From positions 3,589 through 67,588 of the forward strand of contig JAZDHY010000053.1 of the NCBI GenBank assembly GCA_043805435.1: DNA of 64,000 bases, read 5' to 3'. The DNA comes from JAEXOD01 sp043805435. Lineage in GTDB: Bacteria; Bacteroidota; Ignavibacteria; Ignavibacteriales; Melioribacteraceae. Below, one piece after another: positions 54,557-62,769 of the stretch (the first letter of the stretch is position 1; each line of letters opens with the position of its first letter). The notes beneath the pieces were generated by a model, which was given only the letters and a program-made list of their open reading frames with translations, was not told the origin of the DNA and made no database searches. A program made the position numbers and the translations under genes.

Positions 54557-57268
54557 ATGATTAACAGTGCAAAAAAAATATTAGTATTATTATTTTTTTT
54601 TGGAAGCGTAAAATTTTGCTTTGGCCAAGACACAATTATTTACAAATTAGATTTAGTTGAAAAAAAACTTCCTTTTGGACTAGTGTTTAAGGATTTTTCA
54701 AACAAACCTAAACTTGGGTTAGCCTTAAGCGGAGGCGGTTCACGTGGACTAAGTCAAATCGGCGTACTTAAAGCGTTTCAAGAGAATGCTATTCCAATTG
54801 ATTATATTGTAGGAACCAGCATGGGCAGCATTGTGGGAGGGTTATATGCTTCAGGTTATTCTATTAACGATATTGATTCAATTGTTACCAACGCAGATTG
54901 GGAAGAGTTATTTAATACAAATGAAGCTAATCGCAGGGAACTGTTTATTGACCAAAAAATTACCGAAGATAAGGCTATTTTTGCCTTACGTTTTGACGGT
55001 CTAAAACCGGTACTGCCTACTTCCATTATCAGCGGTCAAAAAGTAACAAATTTTTTAAGCCTTTTAGAAATTAATGCCCCGCTGCATTTTTATAATACCT
55101 TTGATGACTTATTATTTGATTTTCGCGCCGTTGCCACAGATTTAATAACAGGTAAAATGGTAGTTCTTTCCGATGGTTCTCTTGCCAAAGCAATGCGTGC
55201 CAGTTCGAGCATCTCCTTGTTATTGTCACCCGTAAAAATAGATAGTCTGCTTCTTGTTGATGGCGGGTTAGTGGCCAATATACCATCGGGTGTTGTTAAA
55301 AATTTGAACTCCGATATTATAATTGCTGTTAACTCTACTTCTCCTTTAAACAAACGTGAAGAATTAGCCTATCCATGGGTTATTGCCGACCAAATGGTAA
55401 GCATTCCTATGAGTATTATTTCCAACAAACAACTTGAAAATGCCGATTTTATTATTGTTCCCGAATTAAGTGATTTAAAAAACGATAATTTTTTAAGCAT
55501 TCCAAATAGTATTAATGCCGGTTATTTATCGGCTTTACCTTTGATCGATTCAATTAAAAACTATTATAAATCTTCATATCTGTCAAAAATTGGATACCCG
55601 CAAGATCGGATTACTGATTTTACTTTTTTCTTTGATGACCGAAAAATTAAAGACAAATTAACTCCTTTTTTTAATAATAACCGCTCATTAAACTTACTGG
55701 ACTTATACTACCAACTTTATTATATTTACTTAGAAGGATGTTATAAAGACCTCTGGTTTGAAACAATAACTGATTCCAATAGCACAAAGATTAGTATTAT
55801 GAGTGAATATAATAAACAAATAGAAACTATACGAATTGAAGGTATTACGCAATTGGATGTGGAAAAATGTTATGGAATTTATAAAGAGTTAGTAGATAAA
55901 CCGTATTCATCAAAAGCTGTATTAAATAAAACATTAGAGTTATTGCGTTTGTATAGAAAAAACGGATATTCTCTTGCGGAAATCGAAAAAATAAAATTTG
56001 ATGAGGAAAAAAAAGAATTGTTTCTTCATGTTTCAGAGGGATTTATTGAAAAAATTATTGTCAGTGGAAACATTTCGACTAATCCGGAAGTTATTTTGCG
56101 TGAATTTCCTTTGGAAGAAGGTAAATATTTTGAATTTTCAAAGGTTGAACAAGGGATAATAAGTTTACGAAGTACAAACTTATTTGATGAAATTGAACTA
56201 ACAATTGATAAAAATGGGCAAGGTAATATATTCAAAATAAATGTTTTAGAAAAAAATCCTGCAGTATTACGATTTGGGTTTAGGGTTGATAACGAAAATC
56301 AAGCTCAAATATCTCTTGATCTGCGTGATGAAAATGTATATGGTACAGGTACCGAGCTTGGAGCTACATTTTCCGGTGGTGTCAGAAATCGTACTTTTTT
56401 AACCGAATATAAATCCAATCGACTTTTTAATACTTTTTTTACTTTCAAACTGAAAGGGTATTATGATTTGTTGGATATTAATTTATATACTGACGATACC
56501 GTAAAAAACGCCAATAGATTTAAAAGAGTTAAAGACAGCGAATACAGACAAATTAATTATGGAGTTTCTTTTGGGGTTGGTAGTCAGGTTGGGAAAATAG
56601 GGAATTTTATTATCGAGGCACGTTACGAAGCAAATGAGATTAAAAACAAAACCGATTACATCGGTTCAATATTTAAGTTAAATTTGGCTGCAATAAAATT
56701 TGATTTGACAATCGATTCGCAAGATCGATTTCCTTATCCTAGAAACGGTTTTTATGTTAAAACGTTTTATGAAACGGCCCAGCAAAATTTTGGTAGTGAC
56801 ATTGGATATACTAAGTTTTACAGCAATTATGTTACTACTTTTACAATTAAAGAAAAACATACACTATCCACACGATTTACACTTGGTTTTGCCGACGAAA
56901 CTCTGCCATTAAGTCAGCAGTTTAATTTTGGCGGTCAAAATTCTTTTTTTGGTTATAGAGATTACGAATTTCGTGGCCGGCAAATTTTAGTAACGTCTTT
57001 TTCATATAGATATTTTTTACCTGTTAAACTCTTTTTTGATTCGTATGTTAAATTTAGATATGACCTTGGTTCTATTTGGTCAAGCAGGCAGGAGATTAGA
57101 TTTAAAGATTTAAAGCATGGAATTGGCGCAACATTATCCTTGGATACACCTATAGGGCCGGCAGATTTTGCTGTTGGAAGAAGTTTTTATTTAAGGCAAG
57201 GTGGAGTTGAAGATATTTTCAGCTGGGGTGATGTTTTCTTTTATTTTACAATCGGTTACGCTTATTAA
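54557..57268 (+). CDS. Patatin-like phospholipase fused to POTRA and Omp85 barrel (type Vd autotransporter)
   Basis: A 903-residue exported protein. After a signal peptide (1-23) the patatin domain (about 50-330) has the oxyanion loop GGGSRG (59-64), GTSMGS with nucleophile Ser88 and DGG with Asp235. POTRA-like segments (about 420-570; IEKIIVSGNISTNPEVILREFP) precede a 16-strand-type surface-antigen barrel (about 575-903; QQFNFGGQNSFFGYRDYEFRG) ending in YAY. This is the PlpD layout: a phospholipase carried to the surface by its own barrel. It follows yidC by 21 nt; the last 23 nt overlap the convergent TPR-like gene. Confidence 0.9.
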   Translation: MINSAKKILVLLFFFGSVKFCFGQDTIIYKLDLVEKKLPFGLVFKDFSNKPKLGLALSGGGSRGLSQIGVLKAFQENAIPIDYIVGTSMGSIVGGLYASGYSINDIDSIVTNADWEELFNTNEANRRELFIDQKITEDKAIFALRFDGLKPVLPTSIISGQKVTNFLSLLEINAPLHFYNTFDDLLFDFRAVATDLITGKMVVLSDGSLAKAMRASSSISLLLSPVKIDSLLLVDGGLVANIPSGVVKNLNSDIIIAVNSTSPLNKREELAYPWVIADQMVSIPMSIISNKQLENADFIIVPELSDLKNDNFLSIPNSINAGYLSALPLIDSIKNYYKSSYLSKIGYPQDRITDFTFFFDDRKIKDKLTPFFNNNRSLNLLDLYYQLYYIYLEGCYKDLWFETITDSNSTKISIMSEYNKQIETIRIEGITQLDVEKCYGIYKELVDKPYSSKAVLNKTLELLRLYRKNGYSLAEIEKIKFDEEKKELFLHVSEGFIEKIIVSGNISTNPEVILREFPLEEGKYFEFSKVEQGIISLRSTNLFDEIELTIDKNGQGNIFKINVLEKNPAVLRFGFRVDNENQAQISLDLRDENVYGTGTELGATFSGGVRNRTFLTEYKSNRLFNTFFTFKLKGYYDLLDINLYTDDTVKNANRFKRVKDSEYRQINYGVSFGVGSQVGKIGNFIIEARYEANEIKNKTDYIGSIFKLNLAAIKFDLTIDSQDRFPYPRNGFYVKTFYETAQQNFGSDIGYTKFYSNYVTTFTIKEKHTLSTRFTLGFADETLPLSQQFNFGGQNSFFGYRDYEFRGRQILVTSFSYRYFLPVKLFFDSYVKFRYDLGSIWSSRQEIRFKDLKHGIGATLSLDTPIGPADFAVGRSFYLRQGGVEDIFSWGDVFFYFTIGYAY

Positions 57269-57803
57269 TATTTTTTATTCTATCTTTATTTGCTAATTGA
57301 ATGCATAATTTACTTTTTGATTCGTTTCCCAAATTTCTAAAGTGGTCAGCAAGTTTTAATAACAAATCTTTTTTTTCAGTAACTTTTTTTAAGCCTTCAT
57401 CAACTGTTTTAATTATAGTTTTATTAAATTCGTAATCATACTCGTAATTAAACAAATTGAGCATATTAATATACGGTTCATACCTTTCCGGTTTTGCTTT
57501 AATTGCTTTTTTATAATATTTTACAGCATTTTCCGCTCTATCAATCGGCTTATTATTTTGTTCAAGGATATTACCAACCCAATAATAAACTTCGTAAGCG
57601 TTGTCGGGAAACTCCTTACAATAGGTTTCGGCAAATAAAGTTATCTCTTCTTTTGATAAAGCCGGATTGGCAAGCAAAGTTTGATAAACAAACGGATCCG
57701 AAATCCGATTCTTTAATGCTATCTGGAAGGTATCAAAAAGTGCATTGGGGCAGGAAGCATTTAAAAATATTCTTTCTATTTCTTTTTGTAATACTTCATT
57801 CAT
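57246..57803 (-). CDS. TPR-like protein of unknown function
   Basis: A 185-residue soluble protein made of helices. AENAVKYYKKAIKAKPERYEPYINMLNLF (about 95-123) fits a tetratricopeptide repeat, and weaker units flank it. No signal peptide or catalytic motif is visible. Its 3' end overlaps the patatin gene by 23 nt on the other strand. I do not recognise it further. Confidence 0.6.
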   Translation of the reverse strand: MNEVLQKEIERIFLNASCPNALFDTFQIALKNRISDPFVYQTLLANPALSKEEITLFAETYCKEFPDNAYEVYYWVGNILEQNNKPIDRAENAVKYYKKAIKAKPERYEPYINMLNLFNYEYDYEFNKTIIKTVDEGLKKVTEKKDLLLKLADHFRNLGNESKSKLCIQLANKDRIKNINKRNRL

Positions 57804-57860
57804 GCTAAAGTCTATTATCTTAAAACTTATTAGTTTAAATTTAATAACATTTATGATAAA

Positions 57861-57896
57861 ATCAAATAGGGATAAATTATATTTTCCCTATTTGAT
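57861..57896 (-). terminator. Terminator hairpin after the TonB-dependent receptor
   Basis: ATCAAATAGGG and CCCTATTTGAT pair perfectly over 11 bp around a 14-nt loop. On the minus strand the stem is followed by TTTAT. It lies 15 nt after the receptor stop. Confidence 0.7.
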
Positions 57897-57910
57897 GAAA
57901 ACAATTTTAC

Positions 57911-60205
57911 TTAAAATTCAAATTCTAAACCAAATATCGGTAATAACGTCCATTGATAAATGGTATCAGACTTTTTTTCAGTTTCATTCCAAAAATATGA
58001 AGCAACGTTTTTTCGGCTGTATGCATTCCAAACACTAATATACACAACCAAATTAGTATTAGTAAAGTTAAATCTTCTATCTACACGAACATTAAGCGAA
58101 TGATAATCGGGATATCTATCGTTATTGATTTTATTTCCATCTAAAACAGCTCTATTTAAATCCTGCGACTTTTGTAAATCAAACGGTGTATAAGGGGTTC
58201 CGCCCGCATAAACCCATCTAAAGCTAAATTCCCATTGATTGTTAGGTTTATATCCTCCTTCAATTGAAGCAATAATTTTGTTATCGTAAACTCTTTTTCT
58301 CCAAATGTTATCTAGGGCTGCATATTCTGTGGTTGAATAAGAGAAGCTGGCAAGTCCATAAAAATCCTCTGCAAGCTTTTTTTGTACCATAATCTCTATT
58401 CCCTTGGAAAATGCTTTACCTCCCGAAATTAAATTTGTGTGATTGAAAAAATATCCGGATCTATAATATATTTCGTCAATTAAAAATAAGGAGGGTTGCG
58501 CCGGATCTAATGGCAGGTTTTTATAATTTTTATAATATAAATCTACCGTTAATCTTGTATCTTTGTTAAGCAATCGTTCATACCCTATTATGTAGTGAAC
58601 TGCTTCCGGATCTTTTAAGGTTTTATTATTACTGCTTTGTGATAATAAAATTGTAGGAAGATTTTGGTAAAATAGTCCTGTAAATACCTTAATTGAAGAC
58701 AAATCATCCAATTGATAATTTATGGAAAGCCTTGGCGAAATGGTTTTTTGCTTATTATATGTAAAATAATCAGCTCTTGAACCAAATGATGTAGTTAAAT
58801 TTTTAAATAAGTCAAATGAGAAATTTACAAAGGCACCATATTTATCCTCAGTAAATTTTGTTATGTGTTTTTCTTCGGGTACATTATTCCCTAAGGCGTC
58901 GGTAAATTGCCCATAAAGGTTATTATAGTTTGTGTTAATAAATTTAGATTCTATTCCAAAGGTAACATTTAAAACATTATTTAATCTAATATAATTAACA
59001 TTCCTAAATTTAATTTCCTGTTCTGTTGAATTATTTTTACGCAAAAATAATGCTGAACCGGTTTCATAGTAGTCCTCATCAAACTTAGTTGAAGTAAACG
59101 AAAGCGAAGTATTTGAGTAACCCGCTTTTCCCCAAATTTGCTGCCAGTTTAATCCTGTTGTATTTTCAAAAATATCCTGATTCCCATAATATATCATATC
59201 GTTTTCAATTGCGGTTTTTTGATCTTGATTGTTGTGGTCATCACCCCAAATACCAATTAGTTCTAATTTATTGCTTTTGTTTACGTCATATACAACTTTC
59301 CATTGGTAATCGCCATAAGCGGGTGCTACAGTTGTTCCAATATTAACAGCTTTTACCAGCAAATCAAAATAACTTCTTCTTGCCGAAATCATATACGAAC
59401 CTTTATCGGAAATTGGTCCTTCAACAACTCCTCCAAATCCTGCAAAATTTAAATCTATCTGTCCTTCAAAATTATTTTTATTCCCTTCTCTAAAACTCAT
59501 ATCCATTACCGAAGAGAGTTTATCGCCATACACCGGAGAAAATCCTCCCGAATAAAAACTTACATCATTAATAAAATCAACATTTATTAATCCTAACGGA
59601 CCACCCGAAGCTCCTTGAGTGGGAAAGTGATTGATATTTGGAATTTCAATATTATCAACAAAAAAAGCATTTTCTAAAGGACTTCCTCCGCGCACAACCA
59701 AATTATTGGTTTGGTCATTTACTTTGGCAACACTGGGCAGGCTCATCATAATTCGGCTTACATCTCCTGCGGCTCCCGGAGCTCTTCTAATCTCTTCGTA
59801 CGAAAAGTTAACTGTATTTACAGGCTGCCTTTCTACTTCTGTAAAATAGCCCGCTGTTACGCTTATATCTTGTGTTTGATAAACCAGTGGAGGTAATTCT
59901 GCTTTAATGTATGTACTTCTTCCCGACCTGACAACTACATCGGTTTTAATTATAGTTTCGTAACCTATAAAGCTAATCTTCAAGTTATAACTTCCTACAT
60001 TTACTCCAAATATTTTGAATTTGCCATCAATATCGGTTGCAGCTCCAAAATTTGTATTTTCAATTAATACTGTAGCTCCGGTCAATATACTTTTATTATC
60101 TTTATCAATTATCTCACCCTCAATTATTCCTGTTTTGCTTTGAGATAAAACATAACCTGAAACCAGAAAAAATATAAACGCCCATAACAATCTGTTATTT
60201 TTCAT
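57911..60205 (-). CDS. TonB-dependent outer-membrane receptor
   Basis: A 764-residue receptor with a signal peptide (1-22), a carboxypeptidase-regulatory-like domain (about 27-110; GIIEGEIIDKDNKSILTGATVLIENTNFGAATDIDGKF), a plug (about 120-235; VNFSYEEIRRAPGAAGDVSRIMMSLPSV and VVRGGSPLENAFFVDNIEIPN) and a barrel to the C-terminal FEF. It should import a large or scarce substrate across the outer membrane with TonB energy. The substrate is unknown; no SusD, siderophore or metal gene is beside it. GGAAAT lies before the ATG. Confidence 0.9.
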   Translation of the reverse strand: MKNNRLLWAFIFFLVSGYVLSQSKTGIIEGEIIDKDNKSILTGATVLIENTNFGAATDIDGKFKIFGVNVGSYNLKISFIGYETIIKTDVVVRSGRSTYIKAELPPLVYQTQDISVTAGYFTEVERQPVNTVNFSYEEIRRAPGAAGDVSRIMMSLPSVAKVNDQTNNLVVRGGSPLENAFFVDNIEIPNINHFPTQGASGGPLGLINVDFINDVSFYSGGFSPVYGDKLSSVMDMSFREGNKNNFEGQIDLNFAGFGGVVEGPISDKGSYMISARRSYFDLLVKAVNIGTTVAPAYGDYQWKVVYDVNKSNKLELIGIWGDDHNNQDQKTAIENDMIYYGNQDIFENTTGLNWQQIWGKAGYSNTSLSFTSTKFDEDYYETGSALFLRKNNSTEQEIKFRNVNYIRLNNVLNVTFGIESKFINTNYNNLYGQFTDALGNNVPEEKHITKFTEDKYGAFVNFSFDLFKNLTTSFGSRADYFTYNKQKTISPRLSINYQLDDLSSIKVFTGLFYQNLPTILLSQSSNNKTLKDPEAVHYIIGYERLLNKDTRLTVDLYYKNYKNLPLDPAQPSLFLIDEIYYRSGYFFNHTNLISGGKAFSKGIEIMVQKKLAEDFYGLASFSYSTTEYAALDNIWRKRVYDNKIIASIEGGYKPNNQWEFSFRWVYAGGTPYTPFDLQKSQDLNRAVLDGNKINNDRYPDYHSLNVRVDRRFNFTNTNLVVYISVWNAYSRKNVASYFWNETEKKSDTIYQWTLLPIFGLEFEF

Positions 60206-60792
60206 TTTATTTCCTTTTATTAGTAATTTTGTTTCAAATAGGGTATAGTTTACCCATAAAAAAGCATTGGCTTTTTTTTATTAAACCATATAATTAAACT
60301 ATATTATTTTATTACCGACTGAAGCCGACACCACAATTAAAGATATATTTATTTTTATCAATATTTGTTACTCTCTATTTACAGACCATGTTAAAATTTG
60401 GGAATGCTATGTTTCCCTTTATTTTTATTTATGATGTTGTCAAATATTATTATACTTGGGTTAAAACCCATTTTTGATTTAGTTGAATCTCAGGCATAAA
60501 TGCCGGTTTATCAACCTTTAGGTTAGTTTTATTTAATATTGCATAATGTGTAGTAATAATATTCATTTCCGTAATTCATTTTCGTAAAAGCACTTCGGAG
60601 AAGTGCTATGTCTGTAACCTTACGCACCACCCAAATCCCCATGAACTCCGGCGGAGTTCCATGTTATTACCCAATATTATCACAGCTAGTTTATCCATCC
60701 GTCATATTTTAATTAAATTAAATATTCGATTCAATTACCTTAATTGTTATTTTTTACAATATTTTCCTTTGACTTACAAATCCCAAAATGGT
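60206..60792. repeat. Gene-free region rich in palindromes, with dispersed repeat (copy B, inverted)
   Basis: Short perfect palindromes occur at 60457-60470 (TGGGTTAAAACCCA), 60493-60504 (GGCATAAATGCC), 60589-60607 (AGCACTTC-GGA-GAAGTGCT) and 60643-60659 (GAACTCCGGCGGAGTTC). Read on the minus strand, 60589-60640 repeats the GGTGGTGCGTA.GGTTACAGAC block of copy A. No gene is seen. Confidence 0.65.
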
Positions 60793-61386
60793 TTATATTT
60801 CCTTAACATATTTAGATAACAGATGATTAAAATACTCCTCTCTATTTTCCATAATTTTTAAGTCCTTCTTAAAAAAATTTGAAAACAATTGGGGCATAAT
60901 ACCGGGCAAAATAATTGCCGATATAATTTGAACTAAAGATAAACGTAAATCCTGCTCATCAAAAACTTCTCCATTTTCCTTTAGTTTTGTTATAAAGTCC
61001 TCCAAAAATGTATTAAATTTTTTCACAAACAGCGATTCGTAATTATTATTTACAAAAGGTTCAAATAATTGTGCTCGCGAAATTCCCGGATAATTTATCA
61101 TTCCTTCAAACCAGTCGTGCAATAAAAAATGAAGTGCCTGATAAACATTAAATTTTTTTTCTTTAATAGCAATAATAGGATCTCTATAAGCCTGATACAT
61201 CGAAAATTCGAGTGCTTTTTGAAGCAGCTCTTCTTTACTGCCAAAATGATAATTTATTGCCGCTACATTTACATCGGCAATTTCTGCTATTTTACGAACT
61301 GTTATTGCATTAATACCGTTTTTTTCAATAAACTCTAAACTTGCAAATAATATTTTTTCTTTGGTTGATTCTTTTTCGTTTTTCAT
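60793..61386 (-). CDS. TetR/AcrR-family transcriptional regulator
   Basis: A 197-residue regulator. The N-terminal TetR helix-turn-helix is clear (ILFASLEFIEKNGINAITVRKIAEIADVNVAAINYHFGSKEELL, about 12-55), and the C-terminal two thirds are a helical ligand-binding domain. The ATG at 61386 matches the starts of the two partial copies upstream; the open frame to 61488 lies within the preceding mini-gene. It is the third and only complete member of a tandem set with 4-nt gaps. The ligand is unknown. The TonB receptor gene lies 587 nt downstream and could be a target. Confidence 0.88.
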   Translation of the reverse strand: MKNEKESTKEKILFASLEFIEKNGINAITVRKIAEIADVNVAAINYHFGSKEELLQKALEFSMYQAYRDPIIAIKEKKFNVYQALHFLLHDWFEGMINYPGISRAQLFEPFVNNNYESLFVKKFNTFLEDFITKLKENGEVFDEQDLRLSLVQIISAIILPGIMPQLFSNFFKKDLKIMENREEYFNHLLSKYVKEI

Positions 61387-61390
61387 AATT

Positions 61391-61609
61391 TTAATATAAC
61401 TCAAACATTTGCGTATAATATAACAAAATTTCAAGAACTTCTTCAAGCAATTGCTCTTTGCTTCCAAAAAGATAATTGATATCAGCAATTTTAACTTTTG
61501 TTATTTCTTCTATTTTACAATTTGTAAAAGTAGTGATTCCTTTTTTTTCTATATAATTTATAATTAATGCCAATATCTTTTCTTTGGATAATTCCATTTG
61601 ATATTTCAT
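61391..61609 (-). CDS. HTH-only partial copy of TetR regulator (second)
   Basis: A 72-codon frame starting MKYQMELSKEKIL and ending LYYTQMFELY, matching only the DNA-binding part of the downstream TetR protein (ADINYLFGSKEQLLEE against AAINYHFGSKEELLQK). No ligand domain follows. It begins 4 nt after the first copy ends and stops 4 nt before the full gene. The frame is open although the protein has diverged to roughly half identity, which argues for some selection; a decaying duplicate is the alternative. Confidence 0.55.
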   Translation of the reverse strand: MKYQMELSKEKILALIINYIEKKGITTFTNCKIEEITKVKIADINYLFGSKEQLLEEVLEILLYYTQMFELY

Positions 61610-61613
61610 AATT

Positions 61614-61835
61614 TTAGTAGATCTCAAACAAACGTAAATTATTATACAAATAAATTTCAAAAGCTTCTTCAAGCAGTTTTTCTTTACTTCCAAAAAGATA
61701 ATTAATATTGTCTATGTTAACTTTGGTAACTGCCGTTACGTTGCCTGCCGTAAAAATATTATTTCCTTCTTTTTCTATGTAATCCAAAACGGCAAATAAT
61801 AATTGGTTTTTGGCAGTTTCTTTTTCGTTTTTCAT
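61614..61835 (-). CDS. HTH-only partial copy of TetR regulator (first)
   Basis: A 73-codon frame starting MKNEKETAKNQLLF and ending YNNLRLFEIY, again only the TetR helix-turn-helix (DNINYLFGSKEKLLEE). The start repeats MKNEKE of the full regulator. It is the first gene after a promoter with an overlapping palindrome. Starts of the three copies are 226 and 223 nt apart, so they arose by tandem duplication of one segment of about 225 bp. Confidence 0.55.
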   Translation of the reverse strand: MKNEKETAKNQLLFAVLDYIEKEGNNIFTAGNVTAVTKVNIDNINYLFGSKEKLLEEAFEIYLYNNLRLFEIY

Positions 61836-61863
61836 AATCTCACTAAATTCAAACAAGCGTTTA

Positions 61864-61905
61864 AAACAATTGTTTAAATTTAGCAAACTTTTATGGATTT
61901 GTCAA
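61864..61905 (-). promoter_or_regulatory. Promoter with overlapping palindromic operator, TetR array
   Basis: On the minus strand TTGACA (61900-61905), 17 nt, then TAAATT (61877-61882). A perfect 12-bp palindrome AAACAATTGTTT (61864-61875) covers the predicted transcription start, inside a longer imperfect one. Such a site beside a TetR gene is usually its own operator, so autoregulation is likely. Start codon at 61835. Confidence 0.6.
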
Positions 61906-61909
61906 GGAA

Positions 61910-62529
61910 AAAAAGTAATAATTACATTTATAGTTTCAATAATTAAAGAATAAGATAATTTATTAAAACCCGCCGTGGTAATTTTTTAAAAACAATTACT
62001 TTGCTCTTTATACTAAACAGACATTTCGGTAGGTAGCATATTGAGATTTATGTTAAGCCGGATAAATGACCGGACTATGTTATAATTGTGGTTTTATGAA
62101 AAGTCGTAAAATAATATCTTTATAAGTTGAATACGTCCGGAGTTCCGGTTTTTGTGGTAGTGCCTATGGTTACAAACTTTTAACGGAGCGTTTGTTCAGC
62201 CGAGCAATAAATACACGTTAACGCATTATATAATAATATGTTGCGTGGTATAAAAAAATCACGTAGGAATGACATGATTATAGCAAAGGCAGAAAAATAA
62301 ATGCAAAATCCAAATAGGGTGACATTGTTTTTGTTAACAAATGGCCATTTTTATTTTTACCCAAATTGCGATATAGTTTGTTTAACTTTAGAATCAAAGA
62401 CATAGTTGAATAAAAAGCCGAACTGCAATATGGCCAAATAACTGTATTTCTAACTACCTTTTTATCTGTTTGGTATTAGTAAGTTTATTAGAATACTAAG
62501 GTGTGCTTTAAGTTATTTGTTCTTTTTTA
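61910..62529. repeat. Gene-free region with dispersed palindromic repeat (copy C)
   Basis: No gene is seen. About 62150-62330 aligns with copy A: GTGGTAGTGCCTATGGTTAC, then GACATGATTATAGCAAA (about 62270), AAAAATAA, and a degenerate palindrome ending AGGGTGACAT. The palindrome arms have decayed more than in copy A. Confidence 0.6.
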
Positions 62530-62712
62530 TCATTTTTTTAAGTTATCTTGTATCTCATGCAAAATCTGAATGATAGAATCTTCGCGTTCAATAATTTTTT
62601 TGTAAAAATTTGTTGAAGTTATTACAAATTGCAAAATTTTATAAACAAAATAAATAAAAAATGCTACAACACAAATATTAAGCAATAATGTTAGTACCCA
62701 TATTCGTTCCAT
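62530..62712 (-). CDS. Small single-pass membrane protein
   Basis: A 60-residue protein: one long hydrophobic helix (about 4-28; IWVLTLLLNICVVAFFIYFVY) then a charged amphipathic tail (KKIIEREDSIIQILHEIQDNLKK) that may form a coiled coil. GGAG lies 7 nt before the ATG at 62712; another in-frame ATG at 62718 is too close to that SD. Function unknown. It lies 51 nt downstream of the transposase stop. Confidence 0.55.
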   Translation of the reverse strand: MERIWVLTLLLNICVVAFFIYFVYKILQFVITSTNFYKKIIEREDSIIQILHEIQDNLKK

Positions 62713-62769
62713 TTCCATACTCCTATTTTAATGATCACCGATTTTCATTATGAACAGAAATACTCAAAA

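Noticed and set aside
57745..58038. 97-codon plus-strand frame
   Set aside because: Spans the terminator and antisense of two minus-strand genes; no SD.
61387..61488. Upstream extension of the TetR regulator
   Set aside because: These codons lie within the second HTH mini-gene in another frame; the start at 61386 aligns with the starts of both copies.
61391..61835. The HTH-only copies as a frameshifted single pseudogene
   Set aside because: Each copy begins with its own MK(N/Y)..E start and the copies repeat the same domain rather than continuing it, so this is duplication and not one broken gene. Decay of duplicates is still possible.
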